NCBI RefSeq assembly: GCF_004801305.1
Contig: NZ_SSOD01000021.1
Span: forward strand, 30,875 to 94,874
Reading direction: 5' to 3'
DNA: 64,000 nt
DNA from: Pseudothauera rhizosphaerae
Lineage (GTDB): Bacteria > Pseudomonadota > Gammaproteobacteria > Burkholderiales > Rhodocyclaceae
Shown here: positions 1-9,500 of the stretch, one piece after another
Layout of the letters: the number at the start of each line of letters is the position of its first letter
Numbering within the stretch: position 1 is the stretch's first letter
Position numbers and translations under genes: made by a program
The notes under the pieces: model-generated
Seen by the model: the letters and a program-made list of their open reading frames with translations, nothing else
What the model was told of the DNA's origin: nothing
The model's database searches: none

Positions 1-547
1 GCAGCCGGCCCGCGGCGGAGGTGCGGCGGCCCGCCACTTCGAAGAAGGTGTAGGACAACGTGATGGTGTTCACCTCGGCCGGCAGGCCGGGGTCGATGAC
101 GAAGACCACGGGCATGGTGCGTGTCTCCCCGGCTTCCAGCGTCTGCTGGCTGAAGCAGAAGCAGTCCAGCTTGCGGAAATACTGTCCGGCCAGTTGCGGC
201 CCGTAGCTCGGCACGGCTTGGCCGGCCACCGCATAGGCGCGCGTGTTGGCGACCTCGTAGGCCACGTGCACCAGTTCGCCCGGATGCACGCGCACCGCGG
301 CCTGCTGGGGGCGGAAGCGCCAGGGCAGGTCGTGCACGTTGGAATCGAACTGCACGGTGACCCAGCGGGATTCGTCCACCTGGGTGTTGGTGGCGGCCGT
401 ATCGGGCTTGAGCAGGTCATTGATGCCGGTGACCTCGCAGATCTTTTCGTAGAAAGGCACCAGCGCGAAGCCGAAGGCGAACATGACCACCGCCGAGATC
501 GTCAGGCGGACCAGCAGGCGGCGGTTGTCGGCGGCGTGGGCGCTCAT
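1..547 (-). CDS. ctaG: Cytochrome c oxidase assembly protein CtaG/Cox11 (3' end outside window)
   Basis: Copper chaperone that inserts CuB into subunit I of aa3-type oxidases, acting at the periplasmic face of the inner membrane. I translated the frame by hand from ATG at 547. It has a short cytoplasmic N-terminus, one membrane segment (residues about 12-30), then a soluble domain with the family's copper motif CFCF followed by SQQ. About 182 codons are visible, close to full family length, and the frame is still open at base 1. The start ATG overlaps the stop of the upstream 41-residue gene by 4 bp, so the two are translationally coupled. A subunit III gene would be expected just beyond the window. 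Product confidence is high. Confidence 0.93.
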   Translation of the reverse strand, partial: MSAHAADNRRLLVRLTISAVVMFAFGFALVPFYEKICEVTGINDLLKPDTAATNTQVDESRWVTVQFDSNVHDLPWRFRPQQAAVRVHPGELVHVAYEVANTRAYAVAGQAVPSYGPQLAGQYFRKLDCFCFSQQTLEAGETRTMPVVFVIDPGLPAEVNTITLSYTFFEVAGRRTSAAGRL

Positions 548-669
548 TGGCCGAGTACTCCCGTCTTGACGATGACCACGGCGAAGAAGAACAGCGCCAG
601 CGCGGCCAGCAGCAGGCCGGTGCGGACATTGGCCGCGCGCTTGTCTGCCGGGTTGGTCGGATGGGCCAT
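544..669 (-). CDS. Small membrane protein of the cytochrome oxidase operon (41 aa)
   Basis: A 41-residue protein, MAHPTNPADKRAANVRTG at its start, followed by one hydrophobic helix rich in Leu, Ala and Phe and a short tail. It lies between ctaD and ctaG in the same orientation, and its stop overlaps the ctaG start (ATGA). Betaproteobacterial aa3 operons commonly carry such a gene, annotated as a cytochrome oxidase small assembly protein. The assignment rests on position, size and the single helix, not on a catalytic motif. Confidence 0.8.
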   Translation of the reverse strand: MAHPTNPADKRAANVRTGLLLAALALFFFAVVIVKTGVLGQ

Positions 670-678
670 GGCGTGCCT

Positions 679-2262
679 CTAGCGCAGGACCGGGGCGGTC
701 TCGAAAGTGTGGTGCGGAGCGGGGGAGGGCACGGTCCATTCCAGTCCCTCGGCGCCGTCCCACGGCCGCGCGGTGGCGCGCTGGCCGATGCCGCGCGCGC
801 AGCGCACCGCCACCGCGATGAAGATCAGTTGCGACAGGCCGAAGCCGAAGGCGCCCACCGAGGCCATGGCGTTGAAGTCGGCGAACTGCAGCGCGTAGTC
901 TGGTATGCGCCGCGGCATGCCTGCGAGGCCCAGGAAGTGCATGGGGAAGAAGGTGATGTTGAAGAACACGATGGAGCACCAGAAGTGCAGCCGGCCCAGG
1001 GTCTCGCTGGGCATGACCCCGGTCCACTTGGGCAGCCAGTAGTAGGCGCCGGCGAAGAGGGCGAACAGGGAGCCGGCCACCAGCACGTAGTGGAAGTGGG
1101 CCACCACGTAGTAGGTGTCCTGCACCTGGATGTCGATGGGCGCGATGGCGCAGATCAGGCCAGTGAAGCCGCCCATGGTGAACACGAAGATGAAGCCGGT
1201 CGCCCACAGCATGGGCGGCTCGAAGGAGAGCGCGCCGCGCCACATGGTGGCCACCCAGTTGAACACCTTCACCCCGGTGGGCACGGCGATGAGCATCGTC
1301 GCGTACATGAAGAACAACTGCCCGGCCACCGGCATGCCGGTAGTGAACATGTGGTGCGCCCAGACGACGAAGGACAGGATGGCGATGGACGCGGTGGCGT
1401 ACACCATGGAGGCGTAGCCGAACAGGGGCTTCCGTGCGAAGGCCGGGATGATCTGGCTGACGATGCCGAAGGCCGGGAGGATCATGATGTACACCTCCGG
1501 GTGGCCGAAGAACCAGAAGATGTGCTGGAACATCACCGGGTCGCCGCCGCCCGCGGCGTTGAAGAAGCTGGTGCCGAAGTGGCGGTCGGTGAGGATCATG
1601 GTCACCGCGCCGGCCAGCACCGGCATCACCGCGATCAGGAGGTAGGCGGTGATGAGCCAGGTCCAGCAGAACAGCGGCATCTTCATCATCGTCATGCCGG
1701 GCGCGCGCATGTTGAGGATGGTCACGACGATGTTGATCGCGCCCATGATGGAGCTGATGCCCATGATGTGCACGGCGAAGATCGCCAGGTCCATGCCCAT
1801 GCCCATCTGTACCGAGAGCGGCGCGTACAGGGTCCACCCGGCCGCGGTGGCTCCGCCGGGCACGAAGAAGGAGCCGATCAGCAGCATGGCGGCCGGCGGC
1901 AGCAGCCAGAAACTCCAGTTGTTCATGCGCGCGAAGGCCATGTCGCTGGCGCCGATCATCAGCGGGATCTGCCAGTTCGCGAAGCCGACGAAGGCCGGCA
2001 TGATGGCGCCGAACACCATCACCAGGCCGTGCATGGTGGTGAGCTGGTTGAAGAACTCCGGCTGCACCACCTGCAGGCCGGGCTGGAACAGTTCCGCCCG
2101 TATCGTCAGCGCCATCACGCCCCCGGACAGGAACATGATGAAGCTGAACACCAGGTACATCGTGCCGATGTCCTTGTGGTTGGTGGTGGTGATCCAGCGC
2201 ATCAGCCCGCCGGGGGCGGGATGGTGGTGGTCGTGCAGGTGGTCCGGGATGACGGCCGACAT
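679..2262 (-). CDS. ctaD: Cytochrome c oxidase subunit I (aa3-type)
   Basis: Catalytic heme-copper subunit reducing O2 to water while pumping protons. The 527-residue protein has about twelve membrane helices. The N-terminal WITTTNHKDIGTMY motif, the HPEVYIMILPAFG segment of the CuB/Tyr site, the HHMFTTGM segment with the CuB histidines and the VVAHFHYVL segment with the heme ligands are all present. Length matches the family. It starts 40 bp downstream of ctaC and is followed by the small assembly gene, giving the usual order ctaC-ctaD-small-ctaG on the minus strand. Confidence 0.97.
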   Translation of the reverse strand: MSAVIPDHLHDHHHPAPGGLMRWITTTNHKDIGTMYLVFSFIMFLSGGVMALTIRAELFQPGLQVVQPEFFNQLTTMHGLVMVFGAIMPAFVGFANWQIPLMIGASDMAFARMNNWSFWLLPPAAMLLIGSFFVPGGATAAGWTLYAPLSVQMGMGMDLAIFAVHIMGISSIMGAINIVVTILNMRAPGMTMMKMPLFCWTWLITAYLLIAVMPVLAGAVTMILTDRHFGTSFFNAAGGGDPVMFQHIFWFFGHPEVYIMILPAFGIVSQIIPAFARKPLFGYASMVYATASIAILSFVVWAHHMFTTGMPVAGQLFFMYATMLIAVPTGVKVFNWVATMWRGALSFEPPMLWATGFIFVFTMGGFTGLICAIAPIDIQVQDTYYVVAHFHYVLVAGSLFALFAGAYYWLPKWTGVMPSETLGRLHFWCSIVFFNITFFPMHFLGLAGMPRRIPDYALQFADFNAMASVGAFGFGLSQLIFIAVAVRCARGIGQRATARPWDGAEGLEWTVPSPAPHHTFETAPVLR

Positions 2263-2301
2263 GCTGACTCCTCCTGCGTGAGATCGTGGGGCGAGGCGGA
2301 C

Positions 2302-3441
2302 TCAGCCGCCGCGCGCCGCGGCGATGGCCGCCGGCTGCACGGCCTCGCCGCTGCTGTTGCTCCAGGTATTGCGCGTAAAGGTGATGGCGGCGGCGATGTC
2401 CGCATCGGAGAGCAACTGGCCGAAGGCGGCCATGGCCGTGCCTGGCCGGCCGTTGAGCACCACCGCGATCTGTCCGGCGGCCTCGCCGCGCACCACCGGC
2501 GAGCCGTCCAGGGCCGGGAAGGCCGGCGGCAGGCCCTGGCCGTTTGGCTGGTGACAGGCCGCGCAGTTGGTCGCATAGACCTGCGCGCCGCGCTCGACCA
2601 GTTCGGCCAGCGTGAATTCCCGCGTGTCGTCCGCCGCGCTGGCCGCGCTGGCGGCCTGGCGTTCCGCCACCCAGGCGGTGTAGGCCGCGGCGGACACCAC
2701 GTGCACCTCCACCGGCATGAAGCCGTGGTCGCGCCCGCACAACTCGGCGCAGTTGCCGCGGTAGATGCCTTCCGCGTCGGCGCGGAACCAGGCGTCGCGG
2801 ATGAAGCCGGGGATGGCGTCCTGCTTCACGCCGAAGGCCGGCACCCACCAGGAATGGATCACGTCCGCGGCGGTGGTGAGGATGCGCACCTTCCTGCCCA
2901 CGGGCACCACCAGCGGGTTGTCCACCTCCAGCAGGTAGGCTTCGTTCTTGGGGGCGCCGCCTTCGATCTGCGCGCGCGGGGTGGACAGGTTGGAGACGAA
3001 GCGGATGCCCTCGCCTTCGCCCTGCAGGTAGTCGTAGCCCCACTTCCACTGGTAGCCGGTGGCCTTGATGGTGATGTCCGGGTCCGCGGTGTCCTTCATC
3101 TCGATCACCGTCTGCGTGGCCGGCCAGGCCATGCCCAGCAGGATCAGCACCGGCACCACCGTCCACGCGATCTCCACCGTGGTGTTCTCGTGGAAGTTGG
3201 CCGCCACCGCGCCGCGCGACTTGCGATGGCGGAACACGGCCCAGAACATGACGCCGAACACACCGATGAAGATCACCAGACAGATGATCAGCATCAGCGT
3301 GTGGAGGTCGTAGATCTGGCTTGCCACGCCGGTGGCGGGCGGCTGGAGGTTGTAGCGGCTCTGGGCGATCGCAGTTCCGGCGGTGGCGAATGTCAGCGCG
3401 AAGAACAACGTTGAACCTGCAATGCGAGCGGCAAGACTCAT
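2302..3441 (-). CDS. ctaC: Cytochrome c oxidase subunit II with fused cytochrome c domain
   Basis: Accepts electrons through CuA and passes them to subunit I. I chose ATG at 3441 (379 aa) because it opens a clear signal peptide (MSLAARIAGSTLFFALTF, cut after AIA near residue 26) and follows a purine-rich ribosome site. A longer frame to 3510 exists but adds an unlikely N-terminus. After two membrane helices comes the CuA domain with CAELCGRDHGFM (two Cys, His, Met). A C-terminal cytochrome c domain has CAACH at residues 293-297. The fusion makes this a caa3-like variant. The heme domain could take electrons directly from soluble or membrane cytochromes. Confidence 0.95.
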   Translation of the reverse strand: MSLAARIAGSTLFFALTFATAGTAIAQSRYNLQPPATGVASQIYDLHTLMLIICLVIFIGVFGVMFWAVFRHRKSRGAVAANFHENTTVEIAWTVVPVLILLGMAWPATQTVIEMKDTADPDITIKATGYQWKWGYDYLQGEGEGIRFVSNLSTPRAQIEGGAPKNEAYLLEVDNPLVVPVGRKVRILTTAADVIHSWWVPAFGVKQDAIPGFIRDAWFRADAEGIYRGNCAELCGRDHGFMPVEVHVVSAAAYTAWVAERQAASAASAADDTREFTLAELVERGAQVYATNCAACHQPNGQGLPPAFPALDGSPVVRGEAAGQIAVVLNGRPGTAMAAFGQLLSDADIAAAITFTRNTWSNSSGEAVQPAAIAAARGG

Positions 3442-3689
3442 GTCCCTACCCCCATCGAATGCAGTTTCGGCAGGCTGCTGACGGACGGTGGCCCTCGCCG
3501 CCGCGCGCAAGGCCGGGCGAGACCGCTGCCGGATGAGGCTGTCGGGGCCGGAGCGGGTGCCACAGACGTCCCGGGTGCTCGCCGGAACGATCCTCGGACG
3601 CGGATGCCGTGTAGTCGTTGTTCGTGATCGGCATCCACGAGGTCGGGACGATCATGCCATAGCGAAATTGGCGCTTGCAACACGGGTAT

Positions 3690-3703
3690 TTGATAAAAAT
3701 CAA
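3690..3703. promoter_or_regulatory. Perfect FNR/ANR-type box in the ctaC upstream region
   Basis: TTGATAAAAATCAA matches TTGAT-N4-ATCAA exactly, the consensus for FNR/ANR/DNR oxygen- or NO-responsive regulators. It sits in the 448-bp gap between ctaC (start 3441) and the M48 protease (start 3890), in a stretch with lower G+C than its surroundings. A TATGCT hexamer follows on the plus strand at 3721, and TATGGC reads on the minus strand at about 3662-3657, so either gene could be the target. I see no other gene in the gap. Confidence 0.7.
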
Positions 3704-3889
3704 CATACTGCGGTGCACAATATGCTAGAGCGCACGTCATGCAAGGCTTTTGGGGTAGCGTTGGGGTTTTCCCGCCCCCGTGCCGGCGCATGGCGGGCCC
3801 GGACGTGTTTTCATCAATGCAATGAAATTGATCTGGAGCAAAAGCTGTGACATAGGTGCCGGCTATCGTGAGCCGGTCGTCCGTCCGGT

Positions 3890-5041
3890 GTGAGAGCCAT
3901 GCGTCCCTCCTGCTGCGCCCCGTCCCGTCTCGGAATCGTGTATGCCCGTCTTGCCGCCCGCCTCACGCTGGCGGCGGGCGCGGGCTTCCTCCTCTTCATG
4001 CTGACCTGCGCGGGCGGTCTTGCCGCCGCGGCCTGGGGGTTCTACCAGGGCTGGGAGGCCGGCGCACCGCAGACACGCGCTGCATGGTGGCTGGGTGCGC
4101 TGGCGGCGCTGTTCGGCGTGCGCCACGTGCTGGGGCTGTCGCTGCTGCCGGTGCCGGGGCCCCGCGGCATTCCGCTATCGCACGAGGCCGCGGGGGCGCT
4201 GCGCTACCGCATCGACGAGGTCGGCCGCCGTCTCTCCGTGCCGCCGCTCGACGGCGTGTGGATCACCGACGAGATGAACGCCGCGGTGTTGCAGCGCTTC
4301 AGCCGCGGCCGCATCGAAACCCACATGATGATCGGCCTGCCGCTGGCGCACTGCCTGTCGCGCCGTCAGTTCCTTGCCGTGCTCGCGCACGAGTTCGGCC
4401 ATCTGGTGACCCAGCGCCAGGGCTTCGGCGCCCGCGGCGCCTGCCTGCGCGCCTGGTGGCTGCGGGTGGCCGAAGGCGTGGCGACCCGCCATCCTGCGCT
4501 CGCCCCCTGGCTCGACCGCCGCTTCCGCCGCTACACGCTGGGCATGCTGCGCCTGTCGCGCCTGGAGGAGTTCGAGGCCGACGCCGTCGCCGCGCGTCTG
4601 GTCGGCCGCCGCCTGCTGGGCGAGGCGCTGATCGAGGTGTCGGAGAAGGACCGCTTCCTGCGCGAGGACTACTGGCCCAAGGTGCTGGCGCAATGCGAAT
4701 CCGCCCCCGAGCCGTGCATCCGCCCCTACCGTGACATGGGCTTGGGGGTGGCCGCGGGCTTCCACGCCCACAGCGTGCTCCATGCGGGATTCTGCGGCAG
4801 CGAGGCGGAGGATGCCGGCGCGCTGCACCCCACCCCGGCCGATCGCCTGCGCGCGCTGCGCGTGCCGACCGGCGAGGCAGTGCCGCCGGAGCGCTCGGCC
4901 GCGGTGCATTACCTGTCTGCCCTGCTGCCCCAGTTGTCCTGGGCCTTCGACCGCCACTGGTGGAATTTCGCCGGGCGCTCGTGGCGGCGCGCCTACCGCC
5001 AGGCCCGCCATGCCCTGGCGGCGGACGACGAGCCGAAGTGA
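3890..5041 (+). CDS. M48-family zinc metalloprotease, membrane-anchored
   Basis: The 383-residue protein has two N-terminal hydrophobic segments (about residues 22-48 and 62-85) and then a peptidase M48 domain with the zinc motif HEFGH inside LAHEFGHLVTQRQG, and a downstream EEFEADAVAA element supplying the third ligand. M48 enzymes act in membrane or envelope protein quality control (HtpX, BepA, Ste24 relatives). The substrate cannot be predicted here. It is a single gene, convergent with btuF (10-bp gap) and divergent from ctaC. A later in-frame start is possible because the first residues are not conserved-looking. Confidence 0.85.
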   Translation: MRAMRPSCCAPSRLGIVYARLAARLTLAAGAGFLLFMLTCAGGLAAAAWGFYQGWEAGAPQTRAAWWLGALAALFGVRHVLGLSLLPVPGPRGIPLSHEAAGALRYRIDEVGRRLSVPPLDGVWITDEMNAAVLQRFSRGRIETHMMIGLPLAHCLSRRQFLAVLAHEFGHLVTQRQGFGARGACLRAWWLRVAEGVATRHPALAPWLDRRFRRYTLGMLRLSRLEEFEADAVAARLVGRRLLGEALIEVSEKDRFLREDYWPKVLAQCESAPEPCIRPYRDMGLGVAAGFHAHSVLHAGFCGSEAEDAGALHPTPADRLRALRVPTGEAVPPERSAAVHYLSALLPQLSWAFDRHWWNFAGRSWRRAYRQARHALAADDEPK

Positions 5042-5050
5042 TGCGGTTGG

Positions 5051-5944
5051 TCAGCGCGGGGCGGCTTCGCGCCGCGCGCGGGCCTGTTCCAGATGGACAC
5101 ACAACTGTTCGGCGCCGTCGAGCAGGCGCGGGGTGTGGCGCTGGATCAACTGCGGCGGGATGAAGAACAGGTTGCCGGTGGCGGCTGCGGTCAGGTTCGG
5201 CCAGTTGCGCCATTGTTCCAGCCATTCGGGGCGCTCCTCGCCCATGCCGCTGGCGACGATGGCTTCCGGGTCGGCGGCGAGCACCGCTTCCACGCCGATG
5301 GTGGCGGCAAGGGGGCCGAGGCCGGCAAACACGTTCTCGCCGCCGCACAGGCGGATCGCGTCGGAAATGACGTGTGTGCCGTTGATGGTCATCAGCGGGC
5401 GGTCCCAGATCTGGTAGAACATGCGCACGGTCGGGCGGGCGCCGTAGCGTGCCGCGAGTGCTGCGCGGCGCGCGCGGAAGGACTCGGCCGCGGCATGCGC
5501 GACGGCCTCGGTGCCGGCCAGGCGGCCGACGGTCTCCAGGCTGGTGGCCACGTCGGCCAGGTTGCGCGCTTCGCTGACGAAGACCGGGATGCCCAGCGCG
5601 CGCAGCTTGTCGAGATTGGCGGGGGGGTTGCCGCTCACCCACCCCACCACCAGGTCGGGGCGCAGCGCGGCGACCGCTTCCAGGTCCACCTTGGTATAGC
5701 TGCCCACCTGCGGCAGCCTGCGCGCGGCTTCCGGGTAGTCACTGTAGGCCACTACGCCCACGACCTTGTCGCCCGCGCCGGCGGCGAACAGCACTTCGGT
5801 GATGTGCGGCGCCAGGCTGACGATGCGCTGCGCCGGGCCGGGGAGCACCAGTTCGTGGCCGGTGGCGTCGGTGAGGCGGATTTCGGCGGCGGCGAGCGGG
5901 GCGCACAGCAGCAGGGCGGCGAGCGCGGTGATGCGGGTGATCAT
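5051..5944 (-). CDS. btuF: Cobalamin-binding periplasmic protein of a BtuFCD-type ABC transporter
   Basis: A 297-residue substrate-binding protein of the helical-backbone type. The start at 5944 gives a signal peptide (MITRITALAALLLCAPLAAA). The mature part begins with IRLTDATGHELVLPGPAQRIVSLAPHITE, the family opening, and continues with VVGVVAYSDYP and a VGSYTKVDLEAV segment. A longer open frame to 6274 is an overlap artefact. The start overlaps the stop of cobD by 4 bp, so it is the last gene of a cbiB-cobD-btuF unit that couples corrinoid uptake to lower-ligand loop assembly. No permease or ATPase genes lie beside it. Confidence 0.9.
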   Translation of the reverse strand: MITRITALAALLLCAPLAAAEIRLTDATGHELVLPGPAQRIVSLAPHITEVLFAAGAGDKVVGVVAYSDYPEAARRLPQVGSYTKVDLEAVAALRPDLVVGWVSGNPPANLDKLRALGIPVFVSEARNLADVATSLETVGRLAGTEAVAHAAAESFRARRAALAARYGARPTVRMFYQIWDRPLMTINGTHVISDAIRLCGGENVFAGLGPLAATIGVEAVLAADPEAIVASGMGEERPEWLEQWRNWPNLTAAATGNLFFIPPQLIQRHTPRLLDGAEQLCVHLEQARARREAAPR

Positions 5945-6927
5945 GCGGAGTGTCCTCTCAGGGTATGAAGGGCGTCGGCCAGGCGCCGCCAGCCCGCCTC
6001 GTCGGCCGGCAGGCCGAAGCGCAGCGCGGGCGGATCGTCGAACAGGCGCACCAGGATGCCGTGTCGGGCGAGCGCGTCGTGCACCGCGGCGGCGCGCGGA
6101 TGGGGCAGCCACTGGAACAGGGCGGTGCCGGACGATTCGCCGGGCAGGTGGTGGCGAAGAAGCTCGCGCAGTCGTCGGCCGGCGGCAGCGAGTTCGTCCC
6201 GCGCGGCCCGCTGCCAGGCGGCGTCGGCCAGCGCAGCCTGGGCCGCGAAGCGCGCCGGACCGCTCACTGCCCACGGGCCGAGCTGCTCGGCCAGGCGTTC
6301 GCGCAGTGCCGCTTCGGCCAGCACGAAGCCCGCGCGCGCGCCGCCTAGGCCGAAGAACTTGCCCAGGGAGCGCAGCACCACCAGATTGGCACGGCCCGCG
6401 TGGGGCGCGAGGCTTTCCGCCGGGTCGGCGTCGATGAAAGCCTCGTCCACCACCAGCCAGCCGCCCCGTGCGGCCAGGCGGGAGTGCCAGCCGAGCAGGC
6501 GTTCGCGCGTGAAGCGTTCACCGGTGGGGTTGTTGGGGTGGGCGAGCACCAGCACATCGGTGTCGTCCACGAGCGTGTCGACCTCGTCCGCGCGGCAGCG
6601 TCGCAGGCTGCGGCCGCGCCAGGCGTGGGGGTGTTCGGCATAGGTCGGCGCGAGCAGGGTGACCCGCGCGCCGGGGATGAGCGCGGGCAGGGCCTGGATG
6701 GCGGCCTGGGAGCCGGCGACCGGCAGCAGTTCGGCGCTGCCGTAACAGGCGGCGGCCGCTTCGGCGAGGCCGTCCTCGTCCTCCGGCAGGCGCTGCCAGA
6801 CGGCGGTGGGCAGCGGCGGCACGGGGTAGGGCCGAGGGTTGATGCCGGTGGAGAGATCCAGCCAGTCCGCCGCGGGAATGCCGTAGCGCCGGGCCGCAGC
6901 CTGCAGCCGCCCGCCGTGCTCAAGCAT
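5941..6927 (-). CDS. cobD: L-threonine-O-3-phosphate decarboxylase (cobalamin synthesis)
   Basis: PLP enzyme that makes (R)-1-amino-2-propanol phosphate, the linker attached by CbiB. Start at 6927 gives 328 aa beginning [16 protein letters not shown], followed by the family signature DLSTGINPRPYP. The aminotransferase fold class I features are visible: HPNNPTGE, VVDEAFID, and the PLP lysine in RSLGKFFGLGGARAGF. It overlaps the end of cbiB by 8 bp and the start of btuF by 4 bp. Pseudomonas nomenclature calls the same protein CobC. Confidence 0.92.
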   Translation of the reverse strand: MLEHGGRLQAAARRYGIPAADWLDLSTGINPRPYPVPPLPTAVWQRLPEDEDGLAEAAAACYGSAELLPVAGSQAAIQALPALIPGARVTLLAPTYAEHPHAWRGRSLRRCRADEVDTLVDDTDVLVLAHPNNPTGERFTRERLLGWHSRLAARGGWLVVDEAFIDADPAESLAPHAGRANLVVLRSLGKFFGLGGARAGFVLAEAALRERLAEQLGPWAVSGPARFAAQAALADAAWQRAARDELAAAGRRLRELLRHHLPGESSGTALFQWLPHPRAAAVHDALARHGILVRLFDDPPALRFGLPADEAGWRRLADALHTLRGHSA

Positions 6928-7900
6928 GCGGGGTTCCGCCGGCAAGGGCGGCGGCGAGCGCCAGCAGCAGCGCAATGCCGCCCACCAGCGCCAGCCAGCC
7001 CAGCATGCCGCGGCGCACCAGACGGATGGCGCCGCGCAGGCTGCGGGCATCGGGCGGTGCGCCGCAGCCCAGTACGGGACGGGCTTCGGCCCGGCCGTGG
7101 TAGATCGCGTTGCCGCCGAGCTGCACCGCCAGCGCGCCGGCGCCGGCCGCCATCACCGGGCCGGCGTTGGGGCTGTCCCACTGCGCCGCCTGGGTGCGCC
7201 AGCAGGCCAGGGCGTTGCGGGTGTCGCCGAGCAGGGCGTAGGTCAGCGCGGTGAGCCGCGCGGGGAGCCAGTTCAGTGCATCGTCCAGGCGCGCCGCGGC
7301 GCGGCCGAAATGGAGGTAGCGCGGCGTGCGGTAGCCCCACATGGCATCCAGCGTGTTGGCCAGGCGGAACAGCAGCGCGCCCGGCCCACCCAGCAGGATG
7401 AACCAGAACAGGGCGCCGAACACCGCGTCGTTGCCGTTCTCCAGCACCGATTCGGTGCCGGCGCGGGCCACGCCTTCGGCGTCCAGTGCGGCGGTCTCGC
7501 GGCTGACGATCCAGCCCACCCGCGCCCGCGCTGCGGCCAGGTCGCCGGCGGCCAGCGGTGCGGCCACCGCCTCGCCGTGCTCGGCCAGGCTGCGCCCGCC
7601 GAGGGCGAACCACAGCAGGGCGATGTCCACGATCCAGTGGGCGCCCGGGTGCAGGCCGTGCAGCCACAGGGCCAGCGCCACCCAGGGCAGCACGGCCAGT
7701 GTCCAGGCGAGGAGGCCGCGCATCTGCTGCATGCGCGCGGTCGATTCCTCCCGCCGCAGCAAGTTCTCGATGGCGGAGGCGAAGCAGCCGAAGCCAGCCA
7801 GCGGATGGAAGCGGCGCGGATCGCCCAGCACGCGGTCGGCCAGCATGCCGGCAGCGAGCTTGAGGAACAGGATGGCGGCAAAGGTTGCGGCGGCGGCCAT
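6920..7900 (-). CDS. cbiB: Adenosylcobinamide-phosphate synthase
   Basis: Inner-membrane enzyme joining aminopropanol phosphate to adenosylcobyric acid. The 326-residue protein has several hydrophobic segments and the family hallmarks [17 protein letters not shown] near the N-terminus, [18 protein letters not shown] in the middle and [17 protein letters not shown]. It is the first gene of the minus-strand cbiB-cobD-btuF unit. It starts 38 bp from the oppositely oriented cobQ, so the two promoters must be packed into or overlap these coding starts. Confidence 0.93.
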   Translation of the reverse strand: MAAAATFAAILFLKLAAGMLADRVLGDPRRFHPLAGFGCFASAIENLLRREESTARMQQMRGLLAWTLAVLPWVALALWLHGLHPGAHWIVDIALLWFALGGRSLAEHGEAVAAPLAAGDLAAARARVGWIVSRETAALDAEGVARAGTESVLENGNDAVFGALFWFILLGGPGALLFRLANTLDAMWGYRTPRYLHFGRAAARLDDALNWLPARLTALTYALLGDTRNALACWRTQAAQWDSPNAGPVMAAGAGALAVQLGGNAIYHGRAEARPVLGCGAPPDARSLRGAIRLVRRGMLGWLALVGGIALLLALAAALAGGTPHA

Positions 7901-7938
7901 GGGATAATCGGCGTCTTTCGGACCCCGGATTCTACGCG

Positions 7939-9468
7939 ATGCAGACCACCGCCACCCTCATGGTGCAGGGCACGACCTCGGACGCGGGCAAGAGCACGCT
8001 GGTGGCCGGGCTGTGCCGGCTGCTGGCGCGCGGCGGCGTGCGAGTGGCGCCGTTCAAGCCGCAGAACATGGCGCTCAACTCGGCGGTGACCGTGGACGGC
8101 GGCGAGATCGGCCGCGCCCAGGCGCTGCAGGCGGTGGCGGCGGGCCTCCCCCCGCACACCGACTTCAACCCGGTGCTACTCAAGCCGGCGAGCGACGTGG
8201 GCGCCCAGGTCATCATCCACGGCAAGGCGGTCACCAGCCTCGATGCACGTGCCTACCACGACTACAAGCCCACCGCGATGGCGGCGGTGCTGGAATCCTG
8301 GGGCCGGCTCGTGGCGGGCTACGAGTGCGTGCTGGTGGAAGGCGCCGGCAGCCCGGCGGAGATCAACCTGCGCGACCGGGACATCGCCAACATGGGCTTC
8401 GCCGAGGCGGTGGATTGCCCGGTGATCCTGATCGCAGATATCGACCGCGGCGGCGTGTTCGCCCACCTGGTGGGCACGATGGAACTGCTCTCGCCTTCCG
8501 AACAGGCGCGGGTGAAGGGCTTCGTCATCAACCGCTTCCGCGGCGACATGGGCCTGCTGCGGTCCGGGCTGGAATGGCTGGAAGCACGCACCGGGCGGCC
8601 GGTGCTGGGGGTGCTGCCCTATCTGCACGGCCTCTTCCTCGACGCCGAGGATGCGCTGGCCGACGCCCGCGCGGAGAAGGGCGAGACCCGCCTGCGGGTG
8701 ATCGCACCGGTGTTTCCGCGCATCTCCAACCACACGGACCTGGACGCGCTGCGCCTGCATCCCCAGGTGGATTTCCGCTGGATCGGGCCGGGACAGGCCA
8801 TTCCGCCGGCGGACCTGATCGTGCTGCCTGGCTCCAAGAGCGTGCAGGCCGATCTCGCCTGGCTGCGCGGGCAGGGCTGGGAGCCTGCCATCCGCCGCCA
8901 TCTGCGCTACGGCGGCAAGCTCATCGGCATCTGTGGCGGCTTCCAGATGCTGGGCCGCCGGCTGGAAGACCCGGCCGGGCTGGAAGGCTCATCGGGCGGC
9001 ATGGACGGGCTCGGCGTGCTGGACATGGAGACCGTACTGGAGGCCGAAAAGCAGCTCGCCAACGTGTGCGGCACGCTCCGGGTCGACGGCGCCGCAGCGG
9101 TGCCGGTGCGCGGCTACGAGATTCACATGGGCGTGTCGCGCGGCCCTGCGCTGGGCCGCCCGGCCGCAACTCTGGACGACGGGCGCAGCGACGGCGCCCT
9201 GTCGGAGGACGGCCAGATCCTCGGCACCTATGTGCACGGCCTGTTCGACCACCCGGAAGCGCTCGCCGCGCTGCTCGGCTGGGCCGGTGCGGGCGGAGTG
9301 GCGGCGGTGGACCTGGACGCACGGCGCGAGGCCGACCTCGACCGCCTGGCCGACAGCCTCGCCGCCGCGCTCGACCTCGACCGCCTGGCCGATTGCCTGG
9401 GCGGCGCCGCGGCTGCGGCGCTGCGCCGCGTTGCCGGCCGTACGAACCCCGCCGGCATGCCCGCTTGA
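7939..9468 (+). CDS. cobQ: Cobyric acid synthase
   Basis: Glutamine- and ATP-dependent amidase that amidates adenosylcobyrinic a,c-diamide at four positions. I chose the ATG at 7939 (509 aa) since the protein then opens with [20 protein letters not shown], a P-loop-like dethiobiotin synthase fold, followed by [10 protein letters not shown]. The C-terminal glutamine amidotransferase domain has the nucleophile in [11 protein letters not shown] and the His in YVHGLFDHP. It is divergent from cbiB. Other cobalamin genes are not in this window. Confidence 0.95.
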   Translation: MQTTATLMVQGTTSDAGKSTLVAGLCRLLARGGVRVAPFKPQNMALNSAVTVDGGEIGRAQALQAVAAGLPPHTDFNPVLLKPASDVGAQVIIHGKAVTSLDARAYHDYKPTAMAAVLESWGRLVAGYECVLVEGAGSPAEINLRDRDIANMGFAEAVDCPVILIADIDRGGVFAHLVGTMELLSPSEQARVKGFVINRFRGDMGLLRSGLEWLEARTGRPVLGVLPYLHGLFLDAEDALADARAEKGETRLRVIAPVFPRISNHTDLDALRLHPQVDFRWIGPGQAIPPADLIVLPGSKSVQADLAWLRGQGWEPAIRRHLRYGGKLIGICGGFQMLGRRLEDPAGLEGSSGGMDGLGVLDMETVLEAEKQLANVCGTLRVDGAAAVPVRGYEIHMGVSRGPALGRPAATLDDGRSDGALSEDGQILGTYVHGLFDHPEALAALLGWAGAGGVAAVDLDARREADLDRLADSLAAALDLDRLADCLGGAAAAALRRVAGRTNPAGMPA

Positions 9469-9500
9469 CCGTCCCGGAGGGGGCCTCTACCATCGCCGCC

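Noticed and set aside
547..3414. 955-codon plus-strand open frame opposite ctaD/ctaC
   Set aside because: It is antisense to two clearly recognised oxidase genes and its translation is His/Gly/Arg/Glu-rich without domains, as expected from high-GC shadow frames.
3488..3850. 120-codon plus-strand frame in the ctaC upstream gap
   Set aside because: It runs through the FNR box and AT-rich promoter-like DNA, and the protein shows no domain.
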